Shown one piece after another: positions 14,484 through 23,224 of a stretch of DNA of 64,000 nucleotides. Source of the stretch: JAVBJV01 sp031546815 (GTDB lineage: Bacteria > Pseudomonadota > Alphaproteobacteria > Acetobacterales > Acetobacteraceae). Both the position numbers and the translations under genes were made by a program. The notes under the pieces are model-generated. The model did no database searches. It saw nothing but the letters and a program-made list of their open reading frames with translations, and was not told the origin of the DNA. The stretch spans positions 41,170 to 105,169 of the forward strand of contig JAVBJV010000007.1 of NCBI GenBank assembly GCA_031546815.1, in the 5' to 3' direction. Numbering within the stretch: position 1 is the first letter of the stretch; each line of letters starts with the position of its first letter.

Positions 14484-17362
14484 CCGACGAGAAAGACACG
14501 GGTAAGGGCCGCCTCTCGCTGCGCCCCGCGGGGCGGTTGGAGCTTGGGAAGACCGTGGATGCCGGATCCGTGCGCCAGAGCTTCAGCCACGGCCGCTCCA
14601 AGGTTGTGCAGGTCGAGGTGCGCAAGAAACGTGGTCCCGCAGCCGCCGGTGAACCCGGAACGGCAGCGACACCCGCCGCGGGGGCCAAGCCGGCCACACC
14701 GCGCGCGGCCAAGTCGGCCACGACCAGTGCTGGCGGCCGGGCGCTCTCCGCGTCCGAGATCGCCACGCGCCAGCGCGTGCTGGTCGAGCAGCAGAAAGAA
14801 CAGGAACGCCGCGAAGTCGAACGTCGCGAGCGTGAAGAACAGCTGAAGATCCTCTCGGCGGCTGAAGAAGCGCGCCAGAAGGCCGAAGCCGAAGCCCGCC
14901 GGGCCGAGGAAGACGCCGCGCGCAAGGCTGAAGAAGCCAACCGCAAAGTGCAGGAAGCTGCACAGCCGGCGGCGAGTGCCACGACGGAAGACGCGCCAGC
15001 ATCTCGTGGCAGCGAAGTTCCGGCCCGTGCCGTGCCGCCGCGTCCCTCGGCGGATCGTGGTGCGCCGGTTGACCGTGGTGGGTATCAGGGTGCCCGCACG
15101 GGTACCGGTGGTGCACCTCGTACGGGTGGCTATCAGGGTAATAACCCGCGTCCGGCAGGTGGTGCTGCTGGTGCACCGCGCACCGGTGGGTATCAGGGTA
15201 ACAACCCGCGTCCGGCTGGTGCCGCTGGTGCACCGCGCACGGGTGGGTATCAGGGCAACAACCCGCGTCCGGGTGGGCCCGGGGCTGCGCGAACTCCGGG
15301 GGCTCCGTCGTCCGATCTGTCGGCGACGCTGCGTCTGGCAGCGCGCGGTCGTGAAGAACCGGCTTTCTCGGACGATCGTCCCCGCCGCAGTGTCGGTGGT
15401 GCACCAGCTGCGAAGAAGCCCGTTGTTCCTGCCCCGAAGAAGGGTCTGCAGCCCGATGATCGTCGCCGTCCCGGCCGCATCGACGTGCAGGCCGCGATCG
15501 AGGGTGACGACGAGAAGAGCCGCAGCCTCGCCTCGGTGCGGCGTGCGCGCGAACGCGAACGCCGCCAGCAGGAGCTGGACCGTCTGCGTGGCAACCAGAT
15601 CAACGTCGTCCGCGACGTGATCATCCCCGACGTGATCACCGTGCAGGAGCTCGCCAACCGTATGGCGGCGGGTACCGGTTCGGTCGTGAAGTCGCTGATG
15701 AAGATGGGCGTGATGGCCACGGCGACTCAGGCGCTGGATGCCGACACCGCCGAACTGGTGGCACAGGAATTCGGGCACCGCGTGAAGCGCGTGTCGGAAA
15801 GCGACGTCGAACAGGGTCTGGAAGGTGTGCTGGATATCGACACCGATCTGGAAACCCGTCCGCCGGTCGTCACCATTATGGGTCACGTCGATCACGGCAA
15901 GACCAGCCTGCTGGATGCCCTGCGTCGGACCGACGTTGCGGCGCGCGAAGCAGGCGGGATCACGCAGCATATCGGCGCGTATCAGGTGACGTTGAAGTCG
16001 GGCGCGAAGATCGCGTTCATCGACACACCGGGTCACGAAGCCTTCACCGCCATGCGTATGCGCGGCGCGAAGGTAACGGACATCGTGGTGCTGGTGGTGG
16101 CCGCCGATGACGGCGTCATGCCGCAGACGATCGAGGCGATCCGCCATGCCAAGGCGGCGCATGTGCCGATCATCGTGGCGATCAACAAGTCCGACAAACC
16201 GGATGCCAATCCCGGCCGCGTGCGTACCGAACTTCTCAGCCACGAAATCGTTGTGGAAGAAATGGGCGGCGACACGCAGGACGTGGAAGTTTCGGCGAAG
16301 ATGGGCACCGGCCTTGAAAAGCTGGAAGAAGCCATTCTGCTGCAGGCCGAAGTTCTGGACCTGAAGGCCAACCCGAACCGTGTCGGCGAAGGCTCGGTCG
16401 TGGAAAGCCGTCTGGATCAGGGCCGCGGGCCAGTGGCCACGGTGCTGGTGCAAAAGGGCACGCTGCGCAAGGGCGACACCATCGTCGCCGGCGCCGAATG
16501 GGGCCGCGTGCGTGCGCTGGTCAACGACAAGGGCCAGCAGATTGCCGAGGCCGGTCCGTCGACTCCGGTGGAAATCCTGGGTCTGTCGGGTGTGCCGAGC
16601 GCGGGCGAACCGTTCGTGGTGGTCGAGAACGAAAAGCGTGCGCGCGAAGTTGTCGATTATCGTCAGCGTCAGCTGCGCGAGAAGGCAGCGGCCGGCCAGG
16701 CTGCGGCGCGTGGCACACTGGACCAGATGCTGGCCGCCATTCAGGCGGGCGTGCAGAAGGAAGTGGCCGTGGTTGTGAAGGCCGACGTGCAGGGCACCGC
16801 GGAAGCGCTGTCGTTCACACTGCCCAAGCAGGCCAACGACGAAGTGAAGGTGCGTGTGCTGCATAGCGCGGTCGGACAGATCACCGAGAGCGACGTGCAG
16901 CTTGCCAAGGCATCGAACGCGCTGATCGTTGCGTTCAACGTGCGTGCCACGGCGCAGGCGCGCGACCTGGCCCGTCAGGAAGGCGTGGATATCCGCTATT
17001 ATTCGATCATCTATCAGGTGTCGGACGACGTGACGGAACTGGTGCGCGGTAAGACAGCGCCGAAGGCACGCGAAAACTTCCTGGGCTATGCGGAAATCCG
17101 CCAGGTGTTCGAAGTTACCAAGGCAGGCAAGATCGCCGGTTGCCGCGTGACGGAAGGCGTGGTCAAGCGCGGTGCGGGCGTCCGCCTGCTGCGCGACAAC
17201 GTGGTCATCCACACGGGCGAGCTGTCGACCCTGCGTCGCTTCAAGGACGATGTGCGCGAAGTCACCAACGGCTACGAATGCGGTATGTCGTTCGCGAACT
17301 ACAGCGACATCCGCGAGGGCGACGTGATCGAGTGCTTCGAGATCGAGATGATCCCGGCCTGA
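14480..17362 (+). CDS. infB: Translation initiation factor IF-2
   Basis: A 960-residue IF-2. The long N-terminal region has a charged coiled-coil segment (about residues 90-165, rich in Glu, Arg, Ala) and then a Gly/Asn/Pro-rich repeat tract. The conserved part starts near residue 370 ('VVRDVIIPDVITVQELANRMA'), followed by the GTPase domain with G1 'GHVDHGKTSL' (about residue 470), G3 'DTPGHEAF' and G4 'NKSDKPDA', and the fMet-tRNA-binding C-terminal domain. IF-2 recruits initiator tRNA to the 30S subunit. The ATG overlaps the ylxR stop by 4 nt. Confidence 0.98.
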   Translation: MTDEKDTGKGRLSLRPAGRLELGKTVDAGSVRQSFSHGRSKVVQVEVRKKRGPAAAGEPGTAATPAAGAKPATPRAAKSATTSAGGRALSASEIATRQRVLVEQQKEQERREVERREREEQLKILSAAEEARQKAEAEARRAEEDAARKAEEANRKVQEAAQPAASATTEDAPASRGSEVPARAVPPRPSADRGAPVDRGGYQGARTGTGGAPRTGGYQGNNPRPAGGAAGAPRTGGYQGNNPRPAGAAGAPRTGGYQGNNPRPGGPGAARTPGAPSSDLSATLRLAARGREEPAFSDDRPRRSVGGAPAAKKPVVPAPKKGLQPDDRRRPGRIDVQAAIEGDDEKSRSLASVRRARERERRQQELDRLRGNQINVVRDVIIPDVITVQELANRMAAGTGSVVKSLMKMGVMATATQALDADTAELVAQEFGHRVKRVSESDVEQGLEGVLDIDTDLETRPPVVTIMGHVDHGKTSLLDALRRTDVAAREAGGITQHIGAYQVTLKSGAKIAFIDTPGHEAFTAMRMRGAKVTDIVVLVVAADDGVMPQTIEAIRHAKAAHVPIIVAINKSDKPDANPGRVRTELLSHEIVVEEMGGDTQDVEVSAKMGTGLEKLEEAILLQAEVLDLKANPNRVGEGSVVESRLDQGRGPVATVLVQKGTLRKGDTIVAGAEWGRVRALVNDKGQQIAEAGPSTPVEILGLSGVPSAGEPFVVVENEKRAREVVDYRQRQLREKAAAGQAAARGTLDQMLAAIQAGVQKEVAVVVKADVQGTAEALSFTLPKQANDEVKVRVLHSAVGQITESDVQLAKASNALIVAFNVRATAQARDLARQEGVDIRYYSIIYQVSDDVTELVRGKTAPKARENFLGYAEIRQVFEVTKAGKIAGCRVTEGVVKRGAGVRLLRDNVVIHTGELSTLRRFKDDVREVTNGYECGMSFANYSDIREGDVIECFEIEMIPA
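15079..15290 (+). repeat. Tandem coding repeats in the infB N-terminal region
   Basis: About three near-identical units of roughly 57-60 bp each encode 'GAPRTGGYQGNNPRPAG' with small changes, preceded by a degenerate copy. They form a flexible Gly/Asn/Pro-rich linker. Near-identity at the DNA level suggests recent expansion by slippage or recombination. Confidence 0.85.
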
Positions 17363-17372
17363 GGATCGTAGC

Positions 17373-17786
17373 ATGGTGAAGCACACGTCAGCTGAAGGGC
17401 CTACTCAGCGTCAGTTGCGCGTGGCGGAGGAAATCCGCCACGTGCTGTCAGGCGTGTTCGCGCGGCGCGAGTTCAACAATCCCGAACTGGCCGACGCGAA
17501 CGTGACGGTCACGGAAGTGCGCACCTCGCCGGACCTGAAGCACGCGACGGTATTCGTCACGCGGCTTGGGCGTTCGGATGTGGATGTGCTGCTGCCTTCG
17601 CTGAAGCGGGTCTCGCCGTATCTGCGGCGCGAAGTGGCGCGCGTGATGCGTTTGCGTTACGCGCCGGAACTGCATTTCCAGCCCGATACGGCGCTGGATT
17701 ACGCAATGCAGATCGACAAGGCGATGCGCGCCCCGGAAGTGCAGCGTGATCTGGCCAGCGCCAAGGAAAAGCCAGACGGCGAGTAA
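17373..17786 (+). CDS. rbfA: Ribosome-binding factor A
   Basis: A 137-residue KH-like 30S maturation factor. Family features are 'RQLRVAEEIRHVLSGVF' near the N-terminus, 'NVTVTEVRTSPDLKHATVFV' in the middle and 'LRREVARVMRLRYAPELHFQPD' near the end. RbfA acts on the 16S 5' helix late in 30S assembly. It begins 10 bp after infB. In most alphaproteobacteria truB follows directly. Here truB is 5.6 kb away, with unrelated genes on both strands between. Confidence 0.95.
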   Translation: MVKHTSAEGPTQRQLRVAEEIRHVLSGVFARREFNNPELADANVTVTEVRTSPDLKHATVFVTRLGRSDVDVLLPSLKRVSPYLRREVARVMRLRYAPELHFQPDTALDYAMQIDKAMRAPEVQRDLASAKEKPDGE

Positions 17787-17823
17787 CGCTGAACAGTTCA
17801 GGCACCACGTATGCACTTGAGAC

Positions 17824-17863
17824 GGAATAATATCCCGATGAGTGCCTATCGGAATATTATTCC
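17824..17863. repeat. 16-bp inverted repeat between rbfA and the ATPase gene
   Basis: Arms 17824-17839 and 17848-17863 pair with a single mismatch around an 8-nt loop. The right arm covers the stop codon (17857-17859) of the minus-strand ATPase gene. The sequence is A/T-rich and has no T-tract on either side, so it may be a convergent terminator of unusual type, or an insertion border. Confidence 0.55.
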
Positions 17864-19047
17864 ATAACGACAGAAAAATCCGGTATGATCCGTCTCATAA
17901 ACTCGTCAAATAGCGGCACGGTGAATGCATTATCGCCATGCGCCGGACTATAGAGCATTCCTTTTTTGATAAGACTGTCCCGCACTGGGCCAAGCTGGCG
18001 AACTTTCTTGCCAAGAAGGTCTGCGACTTCACCAGATCGATGCACTCCCGGCCCCAGTTCAGCCAAAGCACGCATGTAGCGCTTTTCAGATGGCGTCAGG
18101 CGATCAAAGCGCACACGAAAGAAGCTTGCATCCAGTTCTGCCAATGCAGTAAGCGCCGCCTGAATTACATCAGATTTCTGGATTGGCGAAACCTCAGCGA
18201 TGTCCCAGCTGTGCTTGCCCCATTCCTGTAGAAAGTAAGGATATCCGTGCGTCTGCTCGATGATCTCTGTAACGGCGCCTTCTACAATCTCGGCTCCCTC
18301 ATGCTGGATCGGAAGAACCACAGCATTGCGGGCAGCAGCCGGATCAAGTTTATCGATGGGTACGAATTCAAACAGACGCTCGGCATAGGATTTGGCGCGA
18401 CCCATCTGTGCCAGCAATTGGGGCAAACCTGCCGCCATCATAGTGACCGGTAGTTGCGCCTGCGCCGTTGCATGCAATGCCCCGATTAGCGAAGCGAGCT
18501 GATCCTCGGGAACATACTGTAATTCATCGATAAATAGTACAAGGGCTGTACCCCCTGAATGTGCTGCTTTACCAACAGCAACAAGCAGCTCGGTCAGATC
18601 AAGATCAAGATCGCCACTATCAGCCACACCAATCTCGGGCTTCAGTTCGATTGCTACTTCAATATCATCGTACTTTGCCTTGAGCTTTATAAAGCTGGCT
18701 AATGCCTGCCATGCACGCTGTCCAAGATCTTTGGCAGCTTCGATCCGATCAAGCTCAATCAAAGCCTTGCGCAGTACGGGCACCAGCATGGCCGGAAGTG
18801 AGCGCTTTTCGGGTGCTTCAATCCGGGCCGTTATAATTTTCCGGGCTTCGGCTTCATTGCGGATTCTTTCAAGCAGGACGGTTTTTCCAACCCCTCGCAA
18901 TCCGTACAGAATGAAGCTGCGAGCAGCACGACCAGCACGTATCCGATCGAGCGCGATTTCGGCCCGCGTCACCAATTCGTCGCGTCCCGCCAGTTCCGGA
19001 GGGCGAATCCCGGCTCCAGGGGCAAAAGGGTTTTTCCGTGGATCCAT
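17857..19047 (-). CDS. AAA-family ATPase with C-terminal winged-helix-like region
   Basis: A 396-residue P-loop ATPase. Walker A is 'GLRGVGKT' (49-56) and Walker B 'LVLFIDE' (169-175); 'YPYFLQEWG' near residue 280 recalls AAA/ORC-like ATPases with a C-terminal DNA- or protein-binding domain, and 'LTPSEKRYMRALAELG' looks like the start of a winged helix. The N-terminus ('NPFAPGAGIRPPELAGRD') is the typical opening of AAA_16-type stand-alone ATPases. I preferred ATG 19047 to a TTG at 19071. Base composition is visibly more A/T-rich than in its neighbours. It sits where truB would be expected, suggesting acquisition. Its role is unknown. Confidence 0.8.
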   Translation of the reverse strand: MDPRKNPFAPGAGIRPPELAGRDELVTRAEIALDRIRAGRAARSFILYGLRGVGKTVLLERIRNEAEARKIITARIEAPEKRSLPAMLVPVLRKALIELDRIEAAKDLGQRAWQALASFIKLKAKYDDIEVAIELKPEIGVADSGDLDLDLTELLVAVGKAAHSGGTALVLFIDELQYVPEDQLASLIGALHATAQAQLPVTMMAAGLPQLLAQMGRAKSYAERLFEFVPIDKLDPAAARNAVVLPIQHEGAEIVEGAVTEIIEQTHGYPYFLQEWGKHSWDIAEVSPIQKSDVIQAALTALAELDASFFRVRFDRLTPSEKRYMRALAELGPGVHRSGEVADLLGKKVRQLGPVRDSLIKKGMLYSPAHGDNAFTVPLFDEFMRRIIPDFSVVME

Positions 19048-19074
19048 AAGGAGGTTACCTTGGTTTATCAAAAT

Positions 19075-19103
19075 AAGATAATCTTAGATAACTTCCTTAG
19101 CAA
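19075..19103 (-). promoter_or_regulatory. Promoter of the ATPase gene with overlapping palindrome
   Basis: Read on the minus strand, TTGCTA (19098-19103) and TATCTT (19075-19080) are 17 bp apart, a good sigma70-type pair. A 13-bp palindrome, TAAGAT-A-ATCTTA (19074-19086), covers the -10 element, as expected for a repressor site. The start codon is about 27 bp downstream. Confidence 0.5.
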
Positions 19104-19131
19104 CTCTCAAATGCGGCCTTATAGGACTGCA

Positions 19132-20520
19132 TTAGAACGCATAAGCCGAATTCCCGCGCACATCCGGATTCAGGTTCAACCGGTGCGCCACCGGCGCAAA
19201 CGCGCGATTATGGCAGTTCGGGCGGTCGCACAGGCGGCATGACAGGCCGACATCGGTGATGCCCGCCGGGATCGCCAGACTGTCCGCATAGACCAGCGCA
19301 TCGGCATGCGCGGCATCGCACCCCATCGCCACCACATATAACAGCGGCGGTTCCGGCCACGGTCCACCGGGGCGGATGCATGCTTTGGCGAAGCAGAAGA
19401 ACGTCGCGTTATCGGGCAGGCGCGCATACTGCACCCGCACCTGTCCCGGCGCGGTGAAGGCCTGGTGCGGCACGAAGCGCGGGCACGACCCACCATGGCG
19501 TGCAAACGGGAAACCGGCAGCCGAGAAGCGCTTCGTCACATTGCCCGCCGCATCGGTGCGCAGGAAGAAGAACGGCACACCGCGACTGTCCGGCCGGTTC
19601 AGAGTCGCCAACCGATGGCACGCCTGTTCGAACGACACCCCAAACTGCGCGGCCAGCGCATCCACATCGTAACGCACCGCGCGCGCCGCGTTCAGATACG
19701 CGTCGTACGGCATCAGCAGCGCGGCGGTGGCGTAGTTCAGCAGCCCTACCTGGATCAGCGCCGCTGCTTCCGGCGTGCTGGGGGAGAGTGAATCCGTTTC
19801 TGCGTCCACTGCCTCGCGCGCTTCCAGCAGCATCAGCATGAACGCCATCTGGAACATGCGGCTCTCGCGCGGCAGGCTTTGCGAGAGCTGCAACTGTTTG
19901 CTCGCCGGGATATACTGGCGCTGCACGTCGGCGTTCTGGGTGATCTGCACCTGCACGCCGTGCTGTTCCAGCAGGCGCGCGTGGATGGCGGTTTCCATCT
20001 GGTCGGGCGTGGCGTGCAGGGCGAGCTGGATCTGCTGCGCCGCTGCCTCAAGTGTCGGGAAATGGTTGGCGCGGGCGTGGAATGCATCGCGCGTTTCTTC
20101 CGACGGCAACAGGATGCGTCGCCCGCTGGGCAGGGTGATCCCGCTGGAATCATCGCGCGCCACTTGCCACGCGCGGTGCAGCGACAGGATCGCCCGCGCC
20201 GCGTTGGGGGCGGCATCGACCAGCGCGGCCACTTCGTCGGCAGAAACCGGGTCGGAGGCCAGCAGCGGGTCGGTGAATGCCTCGCGCAGCGCTGCCTCGG
20301 TCTCGCGCGTGGAACCGCCGGCCAGTGATGTCAGGTCGATCTGGAACAGCCGCGCCAGCTTCAGCAACAGCGAGGCCGTCACCGGACGCTGGTCGTGCTC
20401 AATCAGGTTCAGGTAGCTGGCGGAAATGCCGAGTTTGGTGGCCAGGGCCTGCTGGCTGAGGCTCTGTTCCTTGCGCAGGCGGCGCAGGGTGCGTCCGATT
20501 AACGGTTTTGATCCGCTCAT
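19132..20520 (-). CDS. Short-chain fatty acyl regulator family protein (ScfR/RamB-like)
   Basis: A 462-residue regulator. An Xre-type helix-turn-helix at the N-terminus ('QSLSQQALATKLGISASYLNLIEHDQRPV', about residues 19-47) is followed by an IrrE-like middle region and the Cys-rich C-terminal domain with 'CRLCDRPNCHNRAF'. RamB, PrpC-linked and ScfR proteins of this family control acetate, propionate and glyoxylate-shunt genes in response to acyl-CoA-type signals. It is divergent from aceA, so control of isocitrate lyase is the likely job. Its own promoter overlaps that of aceA. Confidence 0.9.
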   Translation of the reverse strand: MSGSKPLIGRTLRRLRKEQSLSQQALATKLGISASYLNLIEHDQRPVTASLLLKLARLFQIDLTSLAGGSTRETEAALREAFTDPLLASDPVSADEVAALVDAAPNAARAILSLHRAWQVARDDSSGITLPSGRRILLPSEETRDAFHARANHFPTLEAAAQQIQLALHATPDQMETAIHARLLEQHGVQVQITQNADVQRQYIPASKQLQLSQSLPRESRMFQMAFMLMLLEAREAVDAETDSLSPSTPEAAALIQVGLLNYATAALLMPYDAYLNAARAVRYDVDALAAQFGVSFEQACHRLATLNRPDSRGVPFFFLRTDAAGNVTKRFSAAGFPFARHGGSCPRFVPHQAFTAPGQVRVQYARLPDNATFFCFAKACIRPGGPWPEPPLLYVVAMGCDAAHADALVYADSLAIPAGITDVGLSCRLCDRPNCHNRAFAPVAHRLNLNPDVRGNSAYAF

Positions 20521-20528
20521 TGTTTACA

Positions 20529-20619
20529 GACTTTACAAAACACGAGAATTTTTTGTCAAAATCAGCACTCAATTACTAATATAATTTCAAAATGTGACTG
20601 GATCAATCGTCAAAATGTG
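20529..20619. promoter_or_regulatory. Divergent scfR-aceA promoter with probable operators
   Basis: For aceA, TTGTCA (20553-20558) and TAATAT (20577-20582) are 18 bp apart. Downstream, TCAAAATGTG occurs twice (20587-20596 and 20610-20619), 23 bp apart, around the likely transcription start. An ACTTTACAAAA element lies upstream of the -35 box, similar to the TTTGCAAA core known for RamB. On the minus strand TTGACA (20554-20559) could serve scfR. The repeats are candidate ScfR sites. Confidence 0.55.
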
Positions 20620-20682
20620 TAAATCTGTATGTGGCAGTGCAGCAAAGCCTGCACACTCGGATTTAAAAAACAGGAGACGTCC

Positions 20683-22059
20683 ATGCAGTTCCGTTCTTCC
20701 CCCATGCGCAGCCCCGATGGCCATCGTGCAGGTGGCGTTGCGCCCGATCGGTATAACGGCATCGTCCGCGACTACACTCCGGCCGAAGTTGAAAAGCTGG
20801 CCGGCAGCTTCCGCATTCAGCACACGCTGGCCGAAATGGGCGCGCGTCGCCTGTGGCAGCTGCTGAAGGACGAACCCTTCGTCAACACGCTGGGCGCGCT
20901 GACCGGGTTGCAGGCGGTGCAGCAGGTGAAGGCCGGCCTGAAGGCGATCTACCTGTCCGGCTGGCAGGTCGCGGCGGACGCCAACCTCTCGGGCGAAATG
21001 TATCCCGACCAGTCGCTGTATCCGGTGAATTCGGTGCCGATGGTGGTCAAGCGCATCAATGCCTCGTTGCGTCGTTGCGACCAGATCGCGCAGCAGGAAG
21101 GCAAGGGCGACCCGACCTACTGGATGGCCCCCATCATCGCCGACGCTGAAGCCGGTTTCGGTGGCGCGCTGAACGCGTATGAACTGATGCGCGCGATGAT
21201 CGACGCGGGCGCGGCGGCGGTTCACTTTGAAGACCAGCTGTCGTCGGAAAAGAAGTGCGGCCATCTGGGTGGCAAGGTTCTGGTGCCGATCAGCCAGCAC
21301 ATCCGCACGCTGAACGCGGCGCGTCTGGCGGCCGACGTTGAAGGCACCTCGACCATCGTGCTGTGCCGCACCGACGCGGAAAGCGCCCAGCTGCTGACCA
21401 GCGACGTGGACGAACGCGACCGTCCGTTCCTGAGCGGCGAACGCACCCCCGAAGGCTTCTTCCGCATCAAGGAAGGCGCGGGCAAGGCATACGCCATTGC
21501 ACGCAGCCTGGCGTACGCGCCGTATGCCGATCTGCTGTGGTGGGAAACCAGCGAACCCGACCTGAACGATGCGCGTGAATTCGCCGAAGCGATCCACAAG
21601 CAGTTCCCGGGCAAGATGCTGGCGTATAACTGCTCGCCGTCGTTCAACTGGCAGCGCAAGATGGGTGTGGAACAGGCGGCGAAGTTCCAGCGCGAAATCG
21701 CGGCGATGGGCTACAAGTTCCAGTTCGTGACGCTGGCCGGGTTCCACAGCCTGAACCTGTCGATGTTCAAGCTGGCGCAGGGCTACAAGGACCGCGGCAT
21801 GGGCGCGTACAGCGAACTGCAGCAGGCCGAATTCGCAGCTGAAGCCGAAGGCTTCACGGCGGTTCGTCATCAGCGCGAAGTGGGCGTTGGGTATTTCGAT
21901 GCGGTTGCCACGGCAGCCTCGGGCGGCCTCGCCTCGACCACGGCGATGGCGCACAGCACGGAAGCCGCACAGTTCCACGACGGCAAGGGCGGCGCGGGCC
22001 ACGACGACGGTCTGGTCCACCCGCACGACTGGGCGAAGGTTCTGCAGCCGGCGGAATGA
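20683..22059 (+). CDS. aceA: Isocitrate lyase
   Basis: A 458-residue isocitrate lyase, which cleaves isocitrate to glyoxylate and succinate as the first glyoxylate-shunt step. The catalytic loop 'KKCGHLGGK' (Cys at about residue 189) and 'WMAPIIADAEAGFGG' are intact, as is the 'YNCSPSFNW' segment. The start at ATG 20683 follows CAGGAG. It is divergent from an ScfR-type regulator and ends in a strong terminator. Malate synthase is not in this window. The gene allows growth on acetate, fatty acids or C2 compounds. Confidence 0.97.
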   Translation: MQFRSSPMRSPDGHRAGGVAPDRYNGIVRDYTPAEVEKLAGSFRIQHTLAEMGARRLWQLLKDEPFVNTLGALTGLQAVQQVKAGLKAIYLSGWQVAADANLSGEMYPDQSLYPVNSVPMVVKRINASLRRCDQIAQQEGKGDPTYWMAPIIADAEAGFGGALNAYELMRAMIDAGAAAVHFEDQLSSEKKCGHLGGKVLVPISQHIRTLNAARLAADVEGTSTIVLCRTDAESAQLLTSDVDERDRPFLSGERTPEGFFRIKEGAGKAYAIARSLAYAPYADLLWWETSEPDLNDAREFAEAIHKQFPGKMLAYNCSPSFNWQRKMGVEQAAKFQREIAAMGYKFQFVTLAGFHSLNLSMFKLAQGYKDRGMGAYSELQQAEFAAEAEGFTAVRHQREVGVGYFDAVATAASGGLASTTAMAHSTEAAQFHDGKGGAGHDDGLVHPHDWAKVLQPAE

Positions 22060-22084
22060 TCCGCTCTCTGTGATGGTGTTGGTG

Positions 22085-22118
22085 CAAGGCCGGGGATTTT
22101 CCCCGGCCTTGTGTTTTT
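22085..22118 (+). terminator. Intrinsic terminator after aceA
   Basis: An 11-bp perfect stem (22085-22095 with 22101-22111), loop ATTTT, followed by TGTTTTT. The minus-strand Fic gene ends just beyond, at 22127. Confidence 0.93.
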
Positions 22119-22126
22119 GGAGAGAG

Positions 22127-23224
22127 CTATCGCGGCTTTGCGGATACCCGCAGCAACAGATCAATAAGAGGTTTGTTGATATAGTAGTTATGTTTCCCGC
22201 GTGTCTGCTTTTCGATAAAACCTCCCTTCACCAGATCATCAAGATGCTTGGATGCCGTCTGGCGCGAGATACCTGTTTCTTCCTGCAGAAAATCGATCCG
22301 TGTGTAAGGGTGCCGGAACAGGTTGTTCAGCAGATCCTGGGAATAGATTTTGGGCAGATCCTCGCGTATGCGATGCTTGTAATCGGCCATCAGGGATCTG
22401 ATACCTTCGATCAGCCCCAGGGTCTGTCGGGATGTTTCCTCAACCGCGCGCAGCATATAGAGGATCCACCCCTCCCAGACTCCGTCATCGCGTACGGCTT
22501 GAAGCAGCCGGTAATAATCGGATTTATGCGTGGTGATATACCGGCTCAGGTAGAGTATTGGGATTTCCAGCAGGCCGGTGCGGGTCAGGTAAAGGACGTT
22601 GATGATACGCCCGATACGCCCGTTGCCATCCGGGAAAGGATGGATGCTTTCGAACTGATGGTGAATCAGGGCCATCTTTACAAGCGGATGCAGATTGCTT
22701 GCTGCCTCGTCGTTGATGAAACGTTCAAGCGCGGTCATGTGCCTGATAATCGCGTCTCTGTCCTGCGGCGGCACGTAGACGATTTCACCGCTTGCCTCGT
22801 TCTTAAGCGCAGTGCCGGGGGTTTCCCGAAATCCGCCATCTGTTCCTTTCAGGTGCTGAAACATCTCGATGATAGTGTTGTTGGTCAGCAACCCTTTGGA
22901 CTCGCGTATGCGCTCCCAACCGCATTTCAGGGCCCGGCCATAAAGCGCAACCTCCTTGGAGGCGGGTGAATTCAGGCTGTCGGGGAAAATGTCCGCCTTG
23001 AACATTTCATCCTGCGTGGTGATGATGTTCTCGATTTCCGAACTGGCGAGCGCCTCCTGAAGCGACAGCGTATTGATGAGAATGGCTTGGTTGGGAATAA
23101 CAGGTGCGCGACCTTTGACTTCAGCCAGCTGCTGAACGGCGCTCATCGTGGCGCGTAGCACAGCTTCACTTTCAAGCCGACCTGTCGGCGGCAGTGACGG
23201 AAGGCAGTAGGTTGGATTAAGCAT
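22127..23224 (-). CDS. Fic-domain protein (putative AMPylator, class II)
   Basis: A 365-residue Fic protein. The catalytic motif 'HPFPDGNGR' (195-203) is complete, with His195 as the expected base. The N-terminal part has 'SSEIEN' (61-66), which fits the inhibitory (S/T)xxxE(G/N) helix, so this is a self-inhibited class II enzyme. The C-terminus carries a winged-helix region ('IDFLQEETGISRQTASKHLDDLVKGGFIEK'). Fic enzymes transfer AMP or similar groups to protein hydroxyls. It has no antitoxin partner gene, as expected for class II. It lies between aceA and truB, in the gap that separates truB from rbfA. The target is unknown. Confidence 0.9.
   Translation of the reverse strand: MLNPTYCLPSLPPTGRLESEAVLRATMSAVQQLAEVKGRAPVIPNQAILINTLSLQEALASSEIENIITTQDEMFKADIFPDSLNSPASKEVALYGRALKCGWERIRESKGLLTNNTIIEMFQHLKGTDGGFRETPGTALKNEASGEIVYVPPQDRDAIIRHMTALERFINDEAASNLHPLVKMALIHHQFESIHPFPDGNGRIGRIINVLYLTRTGLLEIPILYLSRYITTHKSDYYRLLQAVRDDGVWEGWILYMLRAVEETSRQTLGLIEGIRSLMADYKHRIREDLPKIYSQDLLNNLFRHPYTRIDFLQEETGISRQTASKHLDDLVKGGFIEKQTRGKHNYYINKPLIDLLLRVSAKPR

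Noticed and set aside
11449..14982. An 1177-codon open frame on the minus strand across rimP, nusA and ylxR
   Set aside because: It lies antisense to well-recognised genes, encodes low-complexity His/Arg/Gln-rich sequence with no domain, and arises from high-GC codon bias.
13781..17386. A 1201-codon open frame on the minus strand across ylxR and infB
   Set aside because: Antisense shadow of infB; His- and Arg-rich with no family features.
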